Source: Eupeodes corollae (Eukaryota > Arthropoda > Insecta > Diptera > Syrphidae). From it: a stretch of DNA of 64,000 nt. The DNA is taken from positions 129,792,065-129,856,064 of the forward strand of contig NC_079149.1 in NCBI RefSeq assembly GCF_945859685.1, in the 5' to 3' direction. Under the pieces are notes generated by a model. That model did not search any database and had not been told where the DNA came from. It saw nothing but the letters and a program-made list of their open reading frames with translations. The stretch's first letter is position 1, and each line of letters starts with the position of its first letter. A program made the translations under genes and the position numbers. Shown here piece after piece: positions 47,977 through 59,713 of the stretch.

Positions 47977-48960
47977 TCACCGAGACCAAGCGCTCTGGCA
48001 TCCGCAGTCACTTTGGTTCCTGTACCCTAGCTTTGGTCTTCCTTGTCGTCTTGAACCTGGGGGCTGGGCTGAGAAGACTTTCTTGGCTGAAGCGTTGTCG
48101 TCCATTGGCTGGATGTGGCCGAACCAATGTAGTAGTCTTTTCTTGGCGTTCTGGACTACATCCACATCTTGGTACAGATCATACAGCTCTCAGTTGTGTC
48201 TTCTTCTCTATTCGCCATCGTAGCATATGGCACCAAAAATCCGTCAAAGAATTTTTCTTTCGAAAGTGTCCAGTATCAATTTCCCTTTTTTACTTATCGT
48301 CCAGCAATCGACACCATAGAGTAGGACTGGTCAAATCAAAGTTTTGTATAGCAGACACTTTGTCTTTCGAGTGAGGAGTTTTGGACATAGTTGCTGGGCA
48401 AACGTGCTGATATTTGTGTTGCAGAAAGGTTTAAGACGCTCACACAGAACGTTGGATAGGATTTTGTATGCAACATTAAGCAGGGATATGCAACGGTAGT
48501 TTTTGCATAACATCGGGGCGCCTTTTCTGTAGACAGGGCATATGGAGCTTATTGACCATTCAGTGTGTATGCATTCTTCTTCCAACACTTTGGTGATGAC
48601 TTGGTGCATGCGGTTTATCGAAACACTTCCTCCATGTTTAAAGAGTTCCGCGGGTATGCCATCCGACCCAGCGGACTTGTTATTTTGTAGCTTTTGGATG
48701 GCTCTTTCTACCTCTTCTCTGCTGAAGGCTGGGACTGGCTCTCCATTGACTGGTCTTGTTTTCCTTTCGTCACGATCTTGCTCGACATTGTGCGCATTCA
48801 GCAGCTGTTGGAAGTGTTGCTTGAATACATCTACAATTCCCTGTGCTTCGGTGACTAGGTTTCCTGCACTGTTTTGAAGAGCTTGTGTCCCGGTTCTGAA
48901 ACCAGAAGCTAATTGCTTCGACCTTTTAAAGAAATGTCGGGTCTTGTTCTTGCCCCGAGA
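47977..48960 (-). pseudogene. RT fingers and C-terminus of RTE copy C, palm deleted
   Basis: Reads FFKRSKQLASGFRTGTQAL, EAQGIVDVFKQHFQQLLNAH, AIQKLQNNKSAGSDGIPAEL, then CIHTEWSISSICPVYRKGAP, NYRCISLLNVAYKILSNVL and CERLKPF, after which the palm is missing. The frame resumes with CLLYKTLI-PVLLYGVDCWTI, TFERKIL, ELYDLYQDVDVVQNAKKRL and FSAQPPGSRRQGRPKL. The end pattern is that of RTE ORF2. Open frames on the plus strand here are shadows. Confidence 0.82.
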
Positions 48961-49265
48961 CTTCTATAAATCTTTGAGCTGAGAAACTGCGAATGCTCTT
49001 TTCTTCCTTCGCAGGGTCTTTTTTTCATTTCTCCTTTTAGTGTGGTACTCTTCCCTTACTGGTCTTGTTTTCCGTTGCAGCATCTTCACACGTGAATTTT
49101 CCGTCTCTCTTTTCAATATCAGGCACTCAACATCATACCACAGGTTCTTTTTCGGGGGTGACTGGTAACCTGTGGTGGTCTCGGCTATTTTTTTTTTTAT
49201 TATTTTGCGATATTGGTTCCACAATGTGTTGAGGTCTGTAGCATTTGGGAGGACGCTGGTGGAAT

Positions 49266-50230
49266 TCACTCGCTCAGGCGGTAACTGTAGTCTCTGGCAT
49301 TCTCCAATGTGTTAAGGCAACCGATGTTGAACTTCTTTCTTTTGGCCGCACGTGTTTTTTTGTCGTTTGGTATTCGAGCTCTAAACTTAGCTACCAGAAA
49401 GTGGTCAGAGTCGACATTTGCTCCTCGGAAAGTGCGCACGTTCAGGATGTTGGATGCGTGCCTTGCACCGAACTGCACATGGTCAATTTGGTTGGTGGTT
49501 CAACCATCCGGAAATCGCCAAGTTGCTGTGTAGATCTTCCCTCTTTTAAACCTAGTGCTACTTATCACCGTATTACGAGCTGCAGCAAAGTCGATTAGTC
49601 GGAAGCCGTTATCTGTTGTTTCTTCGTGGAGGCTGTACTTTTCAACTAATCCGCCAAAGATGTCTTCCTTCCCGATTTTTGCATTGAAGTCTCCGAGTAC
49701 GATTTTGACGTCGTACTCTGGACAGGCTCTGTAGGCTCTATCTAGGAGGTCGTAGAAATCCTCCTTGCTAGACTCCTCAGCATCATCGGTAGGGGTGTTT
49801 GCACATATTATACTGATGTTCTGTAATGTGGCCTTAGTGCGGATCACAGCCAGGCGACCACTTATTGGTTCAAAATCCATGGCTTTCGATCTAAGCTGAT
49901 TTCCCATGACGAATCCGCATCCAGATATATGCAATCTTTGATGATAGTTATAATAAATGTTGCAATTCTTTCTCTTCATTCTCCCTGATCCTACCTATCC
50001 TATTTTTGGATCGCCCTAATATCTGCCTTATACTGCGAGCGGACAGATTCAAGTTTCTGACTTGCACCTGGAGTGTAGAGGGTTCTTACATTCCAGGTAC
50101 AAAATGTCAATGCGTAGTCCGTTGTCGTTTCGGGTCTGATTACCATAAGAGAGGGTTCATTATCTGAGGCTGGTATCTGTCTCATAACTTTTAAGTTTTT
50201 CACTGTGGAGTGGTTGTTAGCCCCTCGCAC
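49266..50230 (-). pseudogene. APE-type endonuclease of RTE copy C
   Basis: This enzyme nicks target DNA to prime reverse transcription. Blocks visible: LTFCTWNVRTLYTPGASQKL (metal-binding Asn block), KADIRAIQ with the catalytic Glu position lost in a frameshift near 50000, SGCGFVMGN, SIICANTPTDDAEE, IVLGDFNAKIGKEDIFGGL (catalytic Asp-Asn), FRLIDFAAARN, STRFKRGKIYTATWRFPDG, NQIDHVQFGARHASNILNVR and ANVDSDHFLVAKFRAR with the final catalytic Asp-His. One stop lies at about 49498. The overall plan matches BovB/RTE nucleases. Confidence 0.88.
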
Positions 50231-50250
50231 TAACCTTCAAATTTGTTGGG

Positions 50251-52449
50251 CCGTTGATAAGGTGCTTTTTTCCGATTTTGCACCCGCGCTTACAAATTTC
50301 GCAAGTTCTAAAGATAAAACCAGTATCCGGAAATATGGATTTTACTTCATAGTATGAAACGTCAAAAGAAATCCAAATTTTGAATTGTAAAATTTGGGGA
50401 TAGAAATATCTTTAAATTAAAATTCTAAAATAAATATTTTTCTTGAAATTCCAAAAACTTCCATTTCGGAACATTTTTCCGTCACATATTTTTTTTTTCT
50501 TGAAATCTAAGATTCGCTCAGAGTAAGATTTAAACTTTACCAGAATCTTTTCTCGAAACATACAAAATCTTATCATCTTAGAACAATCTAAAGCATTTTA
50601 CACATGAACTAATAGCTCTAAAAAAACGTCCTTCGTTCTATAAATCTCTGAAATATTAATTAAAGTAAATCAATGGTTTTTCTTCCTCGTGACCAAAATT
50701 GTGTCACTCCTTGATTTACATAAACCAATTTGTATGTTTATCTATTAATTTGGTTGGATATCGGTATATCGTCAATTACAATCTAATTAGTCCAAGAACT
50801 CATCAATAATTCAAAATAAACAGTCCATAATACCTAAGGGCACCATGTTTGTCATACATAACATTTCTAGCAACACCCTAGGTGGCACTCTCCGCACCAC
50901 CATTAGGCACACAACACATCCAATTCAAATGTAAACATTACAGACCCAAACAAAAAAAAAATATTTTTTATAACAATACCTTTATTTTATAATAATAATA
51001 ATAATAATCTGGCAACACAATGATTCCATAGGATACCTACGTCCGACGCCACACGGAGCGGAGAAGGTGAGACGTATGCACTGTACGTGAGGTTTACGTA
51101 GGCTTACCGATGTTTGTTGTTCCCGTTTTTGGGTCTCGTCTTCCTTTTTTATTTTGTTTGTTTATTAAAAAAATAAATTTCCTTTGAATCTGGAGATGGG
51201 ATAAAGATTTAAGGTTCAGGTTCAGAAACGTGAGAGAGCGTAAGCATAAGCTGTAAGCGTATATGCGTCGCTCACGTGGGTCTCCCAAGGAAAACATATT
51301 CCCATTATACCTTGCAGGCAGGTAAATCAAACGATACCCGGTATGGTCTCCTATCCTATATTGTCTCCAGGATGTGGTAATTATTGTGAGAGATTTATAA
51401 AGGCCAAGGAATAAAATTTCATTCATCCTATAGACTCTAAATAGACAAGTAAATAACAATGATAATAATATAAAAGATGTGTCGTCATTCGTCGCGCCAT
51501 GCATCGCCATCGTGCGTCGTAGTCGTTGTCGACGTCGTCGTTGCCGTTCCGTAACACACCAAACCTCAAGATCACACAAATCAAAAATGATGCCTCTAGG
51601 AGGAAGTGTGTGTTGAGTAAATATGGAAACAACATTTCTCAGGTAACGTCAAGACTTGAGATGAGTTGAGAGGGAAAAGAATCCCAATCCGAAAACGAAG
51701 TCGAATCCAATGACGATGGAGATGAGTCATAATAATGTCTAGAGACGCAGATGTTGAATGTTGTTGTTTTGAAGCGGCCTACCTGAGCCACTGCCGGTAA
51801 CCTGTTCTCGTCTTCTTTTTTTTTCCTGGTCAATCTTTGTCTGTGTTTCTTGAATAAAACTTAATTTCATTCAACGAAGCGTTGCTTTGTTACATTTCGT
51901 AGATTCTCATAGGATGCCGACACTGAACGTCTTGACAGAATAGGAATAGAAATAAGAATGAGTCATCATCAACGTTTTGGAAAGATTCAGCGTTGTTATA
52001 TTTTATGCATAAATTAAGCAAAAATTATTTGAGGAAAATTTAAAGTTTTTACTTTATTGTCAAAAACAAAAAAATAATATATAAGTCATGTATTTAAGTA
52101 CATTTAGAGCTTTTAATTCTGGAATTTTTGTCACTTTCCAATTTTTGTTAAGAACCTGAAAATTTAATTTCAGAGAATGTTTTTTCTTATTGGTTTATAA
52201 AATTTTAATACAAAAATGAAAATTTAAAAAAATTCTTATATTTAATAAATTTTCTTTATTATTTCGCGAAATTAGTTAGCGTTTCGCAAATTTGGTTTTA
52301 AGGCCAAAAATGGGTGGCAATGGTAATTGCACAAAGTTTTTCTTGAAACATTTTTGAAAACATTTAATTTTTTTATTAAATTTGTTTAGAATTTTTTCTT
52401 AAATTGACTTGTTTCTATATATAAATTTATTTTTGAAGGCTGACAACAT
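50251..52449. other. Gene-free stretch; 50850-51850 GC-balanced
   Basis: No supported gene. A TAA/ATA repeat lies at 50988-51008. From about 51020 to 51850 composition is balanced, with CGTCGT repeats near 51515-51545. A 161-codon minus frame (51094-51579) has no recognisable domain, signal or repeat pattern and may be chance. This is possibly single-copy host DNA. Confidence 0.5.
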
Positions 52450-52640
52450 ATAACCGATGTTCAAATGGTAGACATGTGCATTCAAGAGGACACAAGCGTA
52501 TACAGGTTTTTCTCAAAACCCACCTCTGTCTATTTCCTACCTCCTCTTCTCATCCTTGGAGTTAAACTTATTACTGGCCCTCCAAGTTGGGGGTTGTGCC
52601 GTTCGGGTGACTTCATGGCCACGTAAAAGCTTTCATAGTT

Positions 52641-53760
52641 GTGAAGCACCAACAAGCCTCGGGTACGGACGGATTTACTGTTGACAACCTACGCAAACGA
52701 ATTAAGGACAACGAATTTTGGATATGCACGTGTAATGTCAGGCCCCTTAAGAGATCATGTGAGGCCGAAGAATTAGCGGAGGCCCTAGACTGCTATAAAG
52801 CAGATATCACTGCCATTCAGGAAAAACTATTGTAACTGCTATCGCGAAAACCAACAGCCTTTTTTTGGATGCAGCTTCATCATTATGGCTAGACTTAGAC
52901 AAGACGTCTTGAGCTATTGGTGCATCAATGAGCGCATCAAGGCTAAATTCGGCAACATTAGCCTGATATGCGCGCACGCCCTCACAGAAGAGAAAGACGA
53001 CAACACCAAAGATATGTTCTTCCAGCTCCTAGACAAAACAGTGTCCAAGCACCGATATTAAAATAGTCCTGGGCGATTTTAATGCCAACTAGGAAGGGAA
53101 GAAATCTTTGGTGGAATAATCGGGAAGAACAGCTTGCACGACAACACTTCCGAGAACGGATTTAGGCTCATAGATTTCGCTGCGGGGCGAAACTTCATGG
53201 TAGCCTGTACGCGTTTTCCACACCTCAACATCCACAAAGGAACTTGGACTTCTCCAGATCAATCTACCGTCAACCAGATTGAACATATTGCGATCGACGC
53301 CAGACACGCTTCCAGCATCATGGATGTCTGAATTTTCCGAGAGCTACATCAACTCGGACCACTACCTCGATGTAGCCAAGGTAGCACTTTGGGTTTGCAG
53401 ACCCAAGGCAAAACAGGGAGGTGCTGGGAGAAGGTACAACGTCGAACGGCTACAATCGCCAGAGATCGCCATATCCTTTTCCGACCTAGTTACAAGTAAC
53501 CTCTCTCGAAGTTCTCTGCCGCCAACCCAACGTATCGAAAACCAGTGTCAATATTGCCAAGATGTAATCAGAGAAGCCGCCCTTATGTGCTGGGTTTCAA
53601 GCAGCCACCAACAAGGAACCCTTGGTTTGATGAGGAATGTCGGCAGGCAAATGCAGCCAAACAACAGGCACGCAAAGCAGCGCTGCATAAAACGACGAGA
53701 GCTGCTTATGAGGTCTATGATCAGAAGAGGCGAGAGGAACACTGACTTCTCAAAAGGAAA
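52641..53760 (+). pseudogene. APE-type endonuclease and linker of RTE copy D
   Basis: Scattered over three frames: FWICTCNVRPLK, CYKADITAIQEKLL, later DNTSENGFRLIDFAAGRNFM, ACTRFPHLNIHKGTW, DQSTVNQIEHIAIDARHASS, then SEIDSDHYLDVAKVAL-like and the linker GFKQPPTRNPWFDEECRQAN, KQQARKAALHKTTRAAYEVY. The catalytic DFN block near 53070 is in a frame with stops. Gene order and wording match element A. Confidence 0.83.
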
Positions 53761-53879
53761 AAGAGAGGGCATGAGAAGCAAGCGGTACAAGATGTTGAGA
53801 GGTTTAAAAGCAGGAATGAAGTTCGAAAGCTTTATGAACAGGTGAAACGAAAGGCTGCAAAGGCGAAAGTGGAAACATC

Positions 53880-54690
53880 ATAGTGGAACCGCAGTCAATG
53901 CTGAGGATATAAAAGGACCACTTCTGCAGAATGTATAACGACGACGACGAACCGAATTCCGCTGTCAGGATGATCCATTCAACATAGATGACGAAAGCCA
54001 ACAATCCCGTCCTCCCGACTTAGACGAAGTAAAGATTCCTATATCTAAGCTGAAGTCTAATAAAGTTGCTGGAGCGGATGCCTTGAATGCCGAGCTCTTT
54101 AAAGCAGCTGGAAATACGTTGGTTAGGAGCATGCACCAACTTATCTGTAAGATATAGTGGGAAGAAAGCATGCCCGATGAATGGAACCTCAGTATTGTTT
54201 GCCCGATCCTGAAAAAAGGAGACCCTCTAAACTGCACCAACTATAGAGGAATCAGTCTACTTAATATTGCCTAAAAAATCTTCGTAATATGTGAACGTCT
54301 AAAGCCCATCGTCAACAACCTGATAGGTCCTTATCAGTGTGATTTTAGACTAGGAAAGTCCCTAGTTGATCAAATATTCACATTACGGCAGACCTTGGAA
54401 AAAAACTAAGAACACCAAATCTGCACCCATCATCTTTTCATCGATTTCAAAGCCGCATATGACAGCATATACATGGACGAGCTGTATAGAGCCATGCCTA
54501 GTTTTGGCATCCCTGCCAAATTTATCCGTTTGTGCAGGATGACCATGGACAATTCACGCTGTTCCATAAAGGTTGGAAACAACTTAACAGAACCTTTCGA
54601 TGTCAAAAAAGGTGACAAGGTGATGCGCTGTCTTGCAATTTTTTTAACATAGTGCTTGAAAGAATAGTGCAGAGCTCCACCGCAAAACAC
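53880..54690 (+). pseudogene. Reverse transcriptase fingers and palm start of RTE copy D
   Basis: IVEPQSMLRI, DDDEPNSAV, PPDLDEVKIPISKLKSNKVA, AGADALNAELFKAAGNTLV, ESMPDEWNLSIVCPILKKGD and NCTNYRGISLLNIA follow each other. After short deletions come LVDQIFTLRQTLEK, HHLFIDFKAAYDSIYMDELY with the first palm Asp (54442-54444), PAKFIRLCRMTMDNSRCSIK and NNLTEPFDVKKGD. The sequence then decays and the YADD region is absent. Confidence 0.85.
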
Positions 54691-55039
54691 GTTAATTCGT
54701 CTACCTAAGCTCCGCTGTAAACGCAGAAAACAACACCAGAACTGAGATCAAACGCAGAATTACTTTTGCTAACCGCTGTTTCTTTGGGCTAAAATGCAAA
54801 GTTTTGCTATATAAGACCACTATCATCCCCGTCCTGCAGAAGCATGGACTATGACAAAAGCAGATAAAAGCACCTTGGGTCGGTTCGAGAGAAAAGTTCT
54901 TCGTGTGTGGACATATGAGAAAAATAACCAAACATTTTTTTTATTTATGAGTGATAACGAAAGTAAATAGCATCATCTTAAAAACAAAATATAACAATGA
55001 ACAGTTAAGGAACCTACAAACTTATCCCCTAATGAAGCT

Positions 55040-56285
55040 GCGTTTGAACGTCGATACTTGTTTACTTTACTTTATTTAGTTGGCACTACAGCGAATCGTG
55101 CACCTGGGCTTCAAGTAATAGATTTCGCCAGCTAATTCGATCTCTAGCTTGCGGTATTCAATTTTGAATACAAAGCCGGCGCTTGATCACTGCACTGAAA
55201 ATAAGGTTTGCCTCTGCTTCTACTTCAATCAGGCTTAGCGTTTAATACTCTACGGACTAGAGCTTTGATGTTCTTTCGCTCTACATGACCAAGCTGTCTT
55301 AATTGTTCTATACGTAGTTTTCGTACCAGTGGCAAGTCCTGTACGACTCGTATAGTTCATGATTGTATCGCCTGTGCCAGATATTGTTTTGCCTGTTGAC
55401 ACAAACCGTTAAACGTATCGTACCTAGAACCTAGAACCTTCTTCTCGAAGTTATTAAGTAATCCTTTATCCACCTGGGATAGATTCCATGCTTCTTTCTT
55501 GGTACTTTGCGATAGGGCCTTATTTGTCAATTGCATACTTAAGCCAAAGTAACAGCGATAAACAAGAGTAATTCAACGACTGATTTCAGTACTGATGTCA
55601 TTTGCAGAGTTAACAGCAGTTTCCAGATGGATACATTTATTTACCTCCTCGAAGTTATACCTATCAATAGTCATGTTCTAAACGAGTCTATACGATAAGA
55701 AGCGACTCTATTCGATAATAGTAAATACTTCATTTGGTCCTCGTTAATCACAAGACCCATTTTGTTTGCTTGAGACTAGACACCGCCATAACTACTCGTT
55801 TGGTCCTTTCCATAACGTCGAATTTGTCCAAGATATTGTGTGGATTTTTGAAAGATGGTGCTATTAGTGTTCACGTTACTGTTGTTCGTCACTCTCTCAA
55901 AAACAATATTGAAGCAGCTACATGACAACGCATCGCCTTGTCGTCAAAATCATCTGATGGTTTCGAAGGTTTCGGTTGAGTCCCTACGAATTTTGACGCA
56001 GCAGCGATAATTTTCCAATGTCATCCTGTTAAGTCGTATCAGTTTAGCAGGGATATCAAAATTTGACATGGCACGGTATAGTTCGTTTCTGTTGACGCTG
56101 TCATAGACTGCTTTGAAATCGATGAAAAGATGACGCGTATCGATGTTGTATCCTAAGGTCTACTCCAGGATCTGTCATTGAGTGAAAATGTGGTAGGTCA
56201 TAAGCCGCACTGAAAATGGCTTAACAGAATATATGTGAATGGCTTCATGAGTCCTCGTAATACGATAGACAGTATATAATAGTCG
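55040..56285 (-). mobile_element. RTE-like non-LTR retrotransposon relic E, antisense
   Basis: Minus-strand blocks across frames: the AVYDSVNRNELYRAMSNFDI region (about 56115-56060), PAKLIRL-RMTLENYRC, RQGDALSCSCFNIVFERVTN (about 55940-55880), NVNTNSTIFQKST, NKMGLVINEDQMKYLLLSNR (about 55765-55700), and later KTTYRTIKTAWSCRAKEHQS near the end. The 3' side (about 55060-55130) has the TTTACTTTATTTAGTTGGCA-type sequence common near RTE 3' ends. The wording is distinct from A-D, so it is another subfamily. It is very decayed, with stops every few dozen codons. Confidence 0.78.
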
Positions 56286-58259
56286 ATACTTAAATCCTTA
56301 ACATTAGTTGTTTTTCACTATGGGGCTACAATTGTTGTTCCCCTTCTTCGCCTCCTCAAATTGTTTGACTAAATTCAAATTGAGGGTACTTTTAAGAATT
56401 GTCAGAATTACAGTGTTGCTTGAAGAAATCTGCAGTAAACATTTTAAAACAAATATTTTTAGTAGCGTATTTCTGGTTTCAAGGATCTTGCAAAGATGTC
56501 CCTTATTTGTTTTAGAAATAAATCTAGACATATTTTCACTACCCCAACTTATATAAACCTCTAGTTACATATTTAATTTGAAGGAATAAATTTAACCATT
56601 TCTTGGAATTGTCATCGTTTAAAAATATTCCAAATATCAATAAACTCGATTGAAACAGTTTAATGAAAAAAAAAGAAACAAATTTGTCTACGTATTCAAT
56701 TAATTAATAATATAATCCAACGAAATTGTTCAAGTGCATCAATGAAATGCGCATTTTTGAAACATTGCATATTTCCATCTTTAGAGTTTATTTTTTTAAA
56801 TTTTGTTGTGTTTTTTTCTTATAAATTAATTAATAAAAACACAGAAATATGGAGGATGATGTTGTGACGTATAGAAGAAATATTGAATGGTTGAGGTAGA
56901 CTTCAGGATAACATCTATAATAATTCTCAGCTTATGTCTCTTGTGCGGAGTGGAAAATACGAATCGGGGACTATCCCTCTGATAGTCTTCTCTCTAGCTA
57001 TTTCCCTTCCTCGCAGGATGTGGTGGGTAGGGTATACTACGTACAGTACATATATATAACATCACGTTGCCCTCTACGTGCGACCGGATAAATTAAACTG
57101 AATGCGATTTTTCGTCGTGCACACAGCAGCGGAATGACTTATCTGCAGCAAAAGACAACTAGGTACTATGACTACGAGAGTAAGCTATGACTACGCTACC
57201 GACAAGGATGACGACGACGACGCCAACGCCAATATGGTGAGGACGAACAAGAAACAAGAAAAAAGGATGTCATCCGTATGGTCTAGTGATTTCATTTCAT
57301 TTAAAGTTTATTAAAATAAAGAACACTAAAAATAATAAAAAAAAATAAAACAAAAACCGTTTCGTTAATTGTATATAATATATATATTTTTTTATTTATA
57401 ATTTAATTATTTTTTAATTTTATTTCTGATTTTTGGTTCGCTGAATGCATTGGAAGTTAAATACAAGCAGTTATGCAAATTAATGAATGGAATATCACTG
57501 TTTCCATTTCCATCCGATGGATGAAGATGGAGTAGCGTAGCGTAGCGAGTTGGTGTACGAGTATCTGTACTTCGGTAGAAGGTATCCACTCTGACTCTAG
57601 ATGCATTTATTTCTACCTTTTCTGATGCGCTCGCCAAACCCCACAACAAGGATGAGGAGGGGTGGGACGTTCCACGTACACCTTTCTCTCATTATTTTGT
57701 CTTTTTTTGTTTTCTGATATTTTATTATTATTTTTTTCATCATCTTCGTCGGAATGAAATGAAATTTCCGCAGAGAAATCATTTGGGTCATGGTAATTTA
57801 TTTATTATGCGATGTTTTCAGTTTTCACTAAAAGCAGATTTTCAATTCACTGCAAAAAATGTTGCACATATTGTTATGCTTTCAGTTCGTTGCTTTAAGA
57901 TTTAAATGGGAACTGTTGTTCTTTTTATTCCAATGCTTAAAATAAGATTTTCTTAAAGACTGTTGATAGTGCAGAAAATGAGGGTTTCAATTAACGAAAT
58001 TCTTCAGTTTCAAGGAGCGTGTTAAAAGATTTCTCCATAAACACCTTTTAAGCAGTTCTTTTCACTAAGTACAGAAAATATCAGTCGATTTTAAGAGCTT
58101 GATAACTTTTAAGGAGCAATGCAACAAAGAAATAATGTTGGAAGTCATATTGCTTACTATAAAATATGATTTCTGGCAGAAATAAGCTTCTGCAAAGTGG
58201 GACACAGTGTTCTATTAACTTGAGATTTGTTAATAATTTGATAATATAATTATAGTATT
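56286..58259. other. Gene-free stretch
   Basis: No supported gene or element. A GTAGC short repeat lies at about 57532-57547, a TATA run at about 57372-57390 and GACGAC repeats near 57208-57226. Part of 57000-57260 is GC-balanced and could be single-copy host DNA. Frames on either strand lack domains. Confidence 0.5.
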
Positions 58260-58615
58260 CAGTTTTGAGTCAAGTACAAACTAAGGTCAGAAAAACTAGA
58301 TTCTCTATCCAAACGTAACGGATTCAAAAAAATGTCATAACTTTTGCGTGTTAAACCAATGTCTTAAATTTGTCAATATTTAAAATCAAACGAGTTTTAT
58401 TGTTTTATTGCCAAAAATATTTCCGATCTTTTTATAGCTCTTTATAATTCTTAATGGAGTTAATAACTTAACACAATTTTAAAATACTACAGAAGCAAAT
58501 CATTCACTAATAAAGTAAACAGTAATGGACCAAGGCAACTCCCTTGAGGTACACTAGAATTGAATTTTAATTGACATGACCCTATAATATCTATCTTTTA
58601 AAGATGAGTAAACGG
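58260..58615 (-). pseudogene. Reverse transcriptase scrap (Jockey/CR1-type)
   Basis: On the minus strand a short frame reads KFNSSVPQGSCLGPLLFTLL then VNDLLL, ending at a stop near 58497. S-x-PQGS-LGPLLF with IND/VND is the conserved palm loop of Jockey- and CR1-type RTs. Further along the same strand, in another frame, RLILNIDKFKTLV resembles the L-x-LN-x-x-KCK block that follows the YADD region. The YADD itself is lost. It lies directly beside the SINE that starts at 58635. Too short for a clade call. Confidence 0.65.
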
Positions 58616-58624
58616 TCGTTAAGT

Positions 58625-58634
58625 GAAATATTAT
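58625..58634. repeat. Target-site duplication, left copy
   Basis: GAAATATTAT, identical to 58959-58968 on the other side of the SINE. A perfect 10 bp duplication of this kind marks target-primed insertion. Confidence 0.85.
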
Positions 58635-58958
58635 CAAATCAAATCAAATGGGGTGGCGCAACAGTCCATTGTGAACCAGGGCCTAGTGGCTTACAACTCT
58701 CAACCATTCCTGTGTGCGAGTACTGTTGTCAGGAATGGAAGGGACCTACAATTTAAGCCGAATCCGAACGGCTAGTTTGAGAAAGCACTTTTTCATGACA
58801 AGAATTACTCTTGAAGGATTTGTCAATTCCTCGCAAGAGGGAGTACCCGCGAAAATTATTTTTTTTTTTTTTTAAATTAAGATGGCACAGGCAGGGATTG
58901 AACCCAAGACCTCTTGCATGACAGTCCAACGCACTAACCAGCATGCTACGGGTACTAC
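58635..58958 (-). mobile_element. tRNA-derived SINE, full length with target-site duplication (copy 3)
   Basis: Read on the minus strand: TAGTACCCGTAGCATGCTGG with the A box, then the B box GGGTTCAATCC, and an anticodon-like GTC within CTGTCAT. An internal A-run follows, then the shared body, and an (ATTTG)n tail at its 3' end (about 58635-58649). Perfect 10 bp flanking duplications define the boundaries. The internal A-run between head and body is longer than in copy 2. Non-coding; the open frame over it is chance. Confidence 0.9.
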
Positions 58959-58968
58959 GAAATATTAT
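58959..58968. repeat. Target-site duplication, right copy
   Basis: GAAATATTAT, the partner of 58625-58634. It starts right after the TACTAC that begins the tRNA-like head on the minus strand. Confidence 0.85.
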
Positions 58969-59689
58969 TTATTAAGAAGAATTCCATGCTTTAATTTGTC
59001 AAGTACCTTAATAAAAAGTCTGTAAAGATGCAATCGATTTGAATGTATCCAAATAAAAAGCAGAGACTTGTAATAGATTCGTAATTGTTGATTTTTTCAC
59101 AAAGCCATGTGTTAACCTCCAGATATAACCGAAGGAAAATTACAAGAAATGGTGTGACAAACAAGGGATTTCAACAATGAAAAATAGTTGAAAAGAAGGA
59201 AGAATGGTCCGGAAGTATAAGATACACATTGTTTCTACATAAATGATGGTCAAGAACTTAACTGAAAAATTCATTAAGTTTTAAAATACTGACACATATA
59301 GAGGCTTTAGTAAGCACACAATTTATTGATATAAAACCACTGTTTTCTTGTGTGTTAAGAAGTTTATAAGAACTTGCATACTCAAAGACTGTCTTGAAAA
59401 ATTCAGAAAGACAATAGTTACTGGGTATCAGTCTAATTAAAAAGTATTCAAATTTACTTGAGAGTAGGTACAAGAAGTATAAATATACCTTATAAAAAAT
59501 AAGCAAATTAATTTTTCACAATTTTAAAGAATTGGCAAATCTTACTGTTAGTAAATGTCAGCAAAGTTTGACATTTTTAATTGTAAGACCATACACACAA
59601 ATTATTCAGTCTTCTAATCCAAATTAAAAAACATCCTTTAGACAATATTTAAGCAGGGTTACATTTTTTGGTCTTAGCATGATTACTGC
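58969..59689. other. Gene-free AT-rich stretch
   Basis: No gene recognised. The minus-strand frame 59258-59506 has no domain. Confidence 0.55.
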
Positions 59690-59713
59690 AAAGGAAAATC
59701 GGTATAAACAGCC

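Larger units (their letters stand above)
47970..50250 (-). mobile_element. RTE-like non-LTR retrotransposon C, with endonuclease
   Basis: The most complete element by domain, on the minus strand. It has endonuclease (about 50230 to 49270), linker (49269 to 48900), RT fingers (48830 to 48430), then a jump to the thumb and C-terminus (48375 to 47977). The RT palm with both catalytic Asp blocks is deleted near 48400-48425. Wording differs from A, B and D, so it is a distinct RTE subfamily. Stops and shifts occur near 50000, 49500, 49266 and 48964. It could not move on its own. Confidence 0.88.
52450..54935 (+). mobile_element. RTE-like non-LTR retrotransposon D, near full span but decayed
   Basis: The 5' leader (about 52520-52640) includes CTGGCCCTCCAAGTTGGGGG, followed by endonuclease, linker and RT on the plus strand. 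Same subfamily as A, by long nucleotide matches across endonuclease and linker, and closer to B than to C across RT. Many frameshifts split it. The YADD part of the palm is deleted at about 54690, where the sequence jumps to thumb (YLSSAVNAENNTRTEIKRR-like, FANRCFFGLKCKVLLYKT). It ends near 54935 (FERKVLRVW). Dead copy, but the best reference in the window for A's rearrangement. Confidence 0.88.

Noticed and set aside
47964..48877. Plus-strand frames over RTE copy C
   Set aside because: Antisense shadows. The minus strand carries recognisable RTE blocks.
51094..51579. 161-codon minus-strand frame as a gene
   Set aside because: Arg-rich start is encoded by a CGT repeat; the rest lacks domain, signal peptide or repeat structure. 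Left as unassigned in the gene-free stretch.
58753..58944. 63-codon minus frame as a small protein
   Set aside because: It lies wholly inside the tRNA-derived SINE, runs through an A-run and the tRNA-like head, and is not kept open in the other SINE copies.
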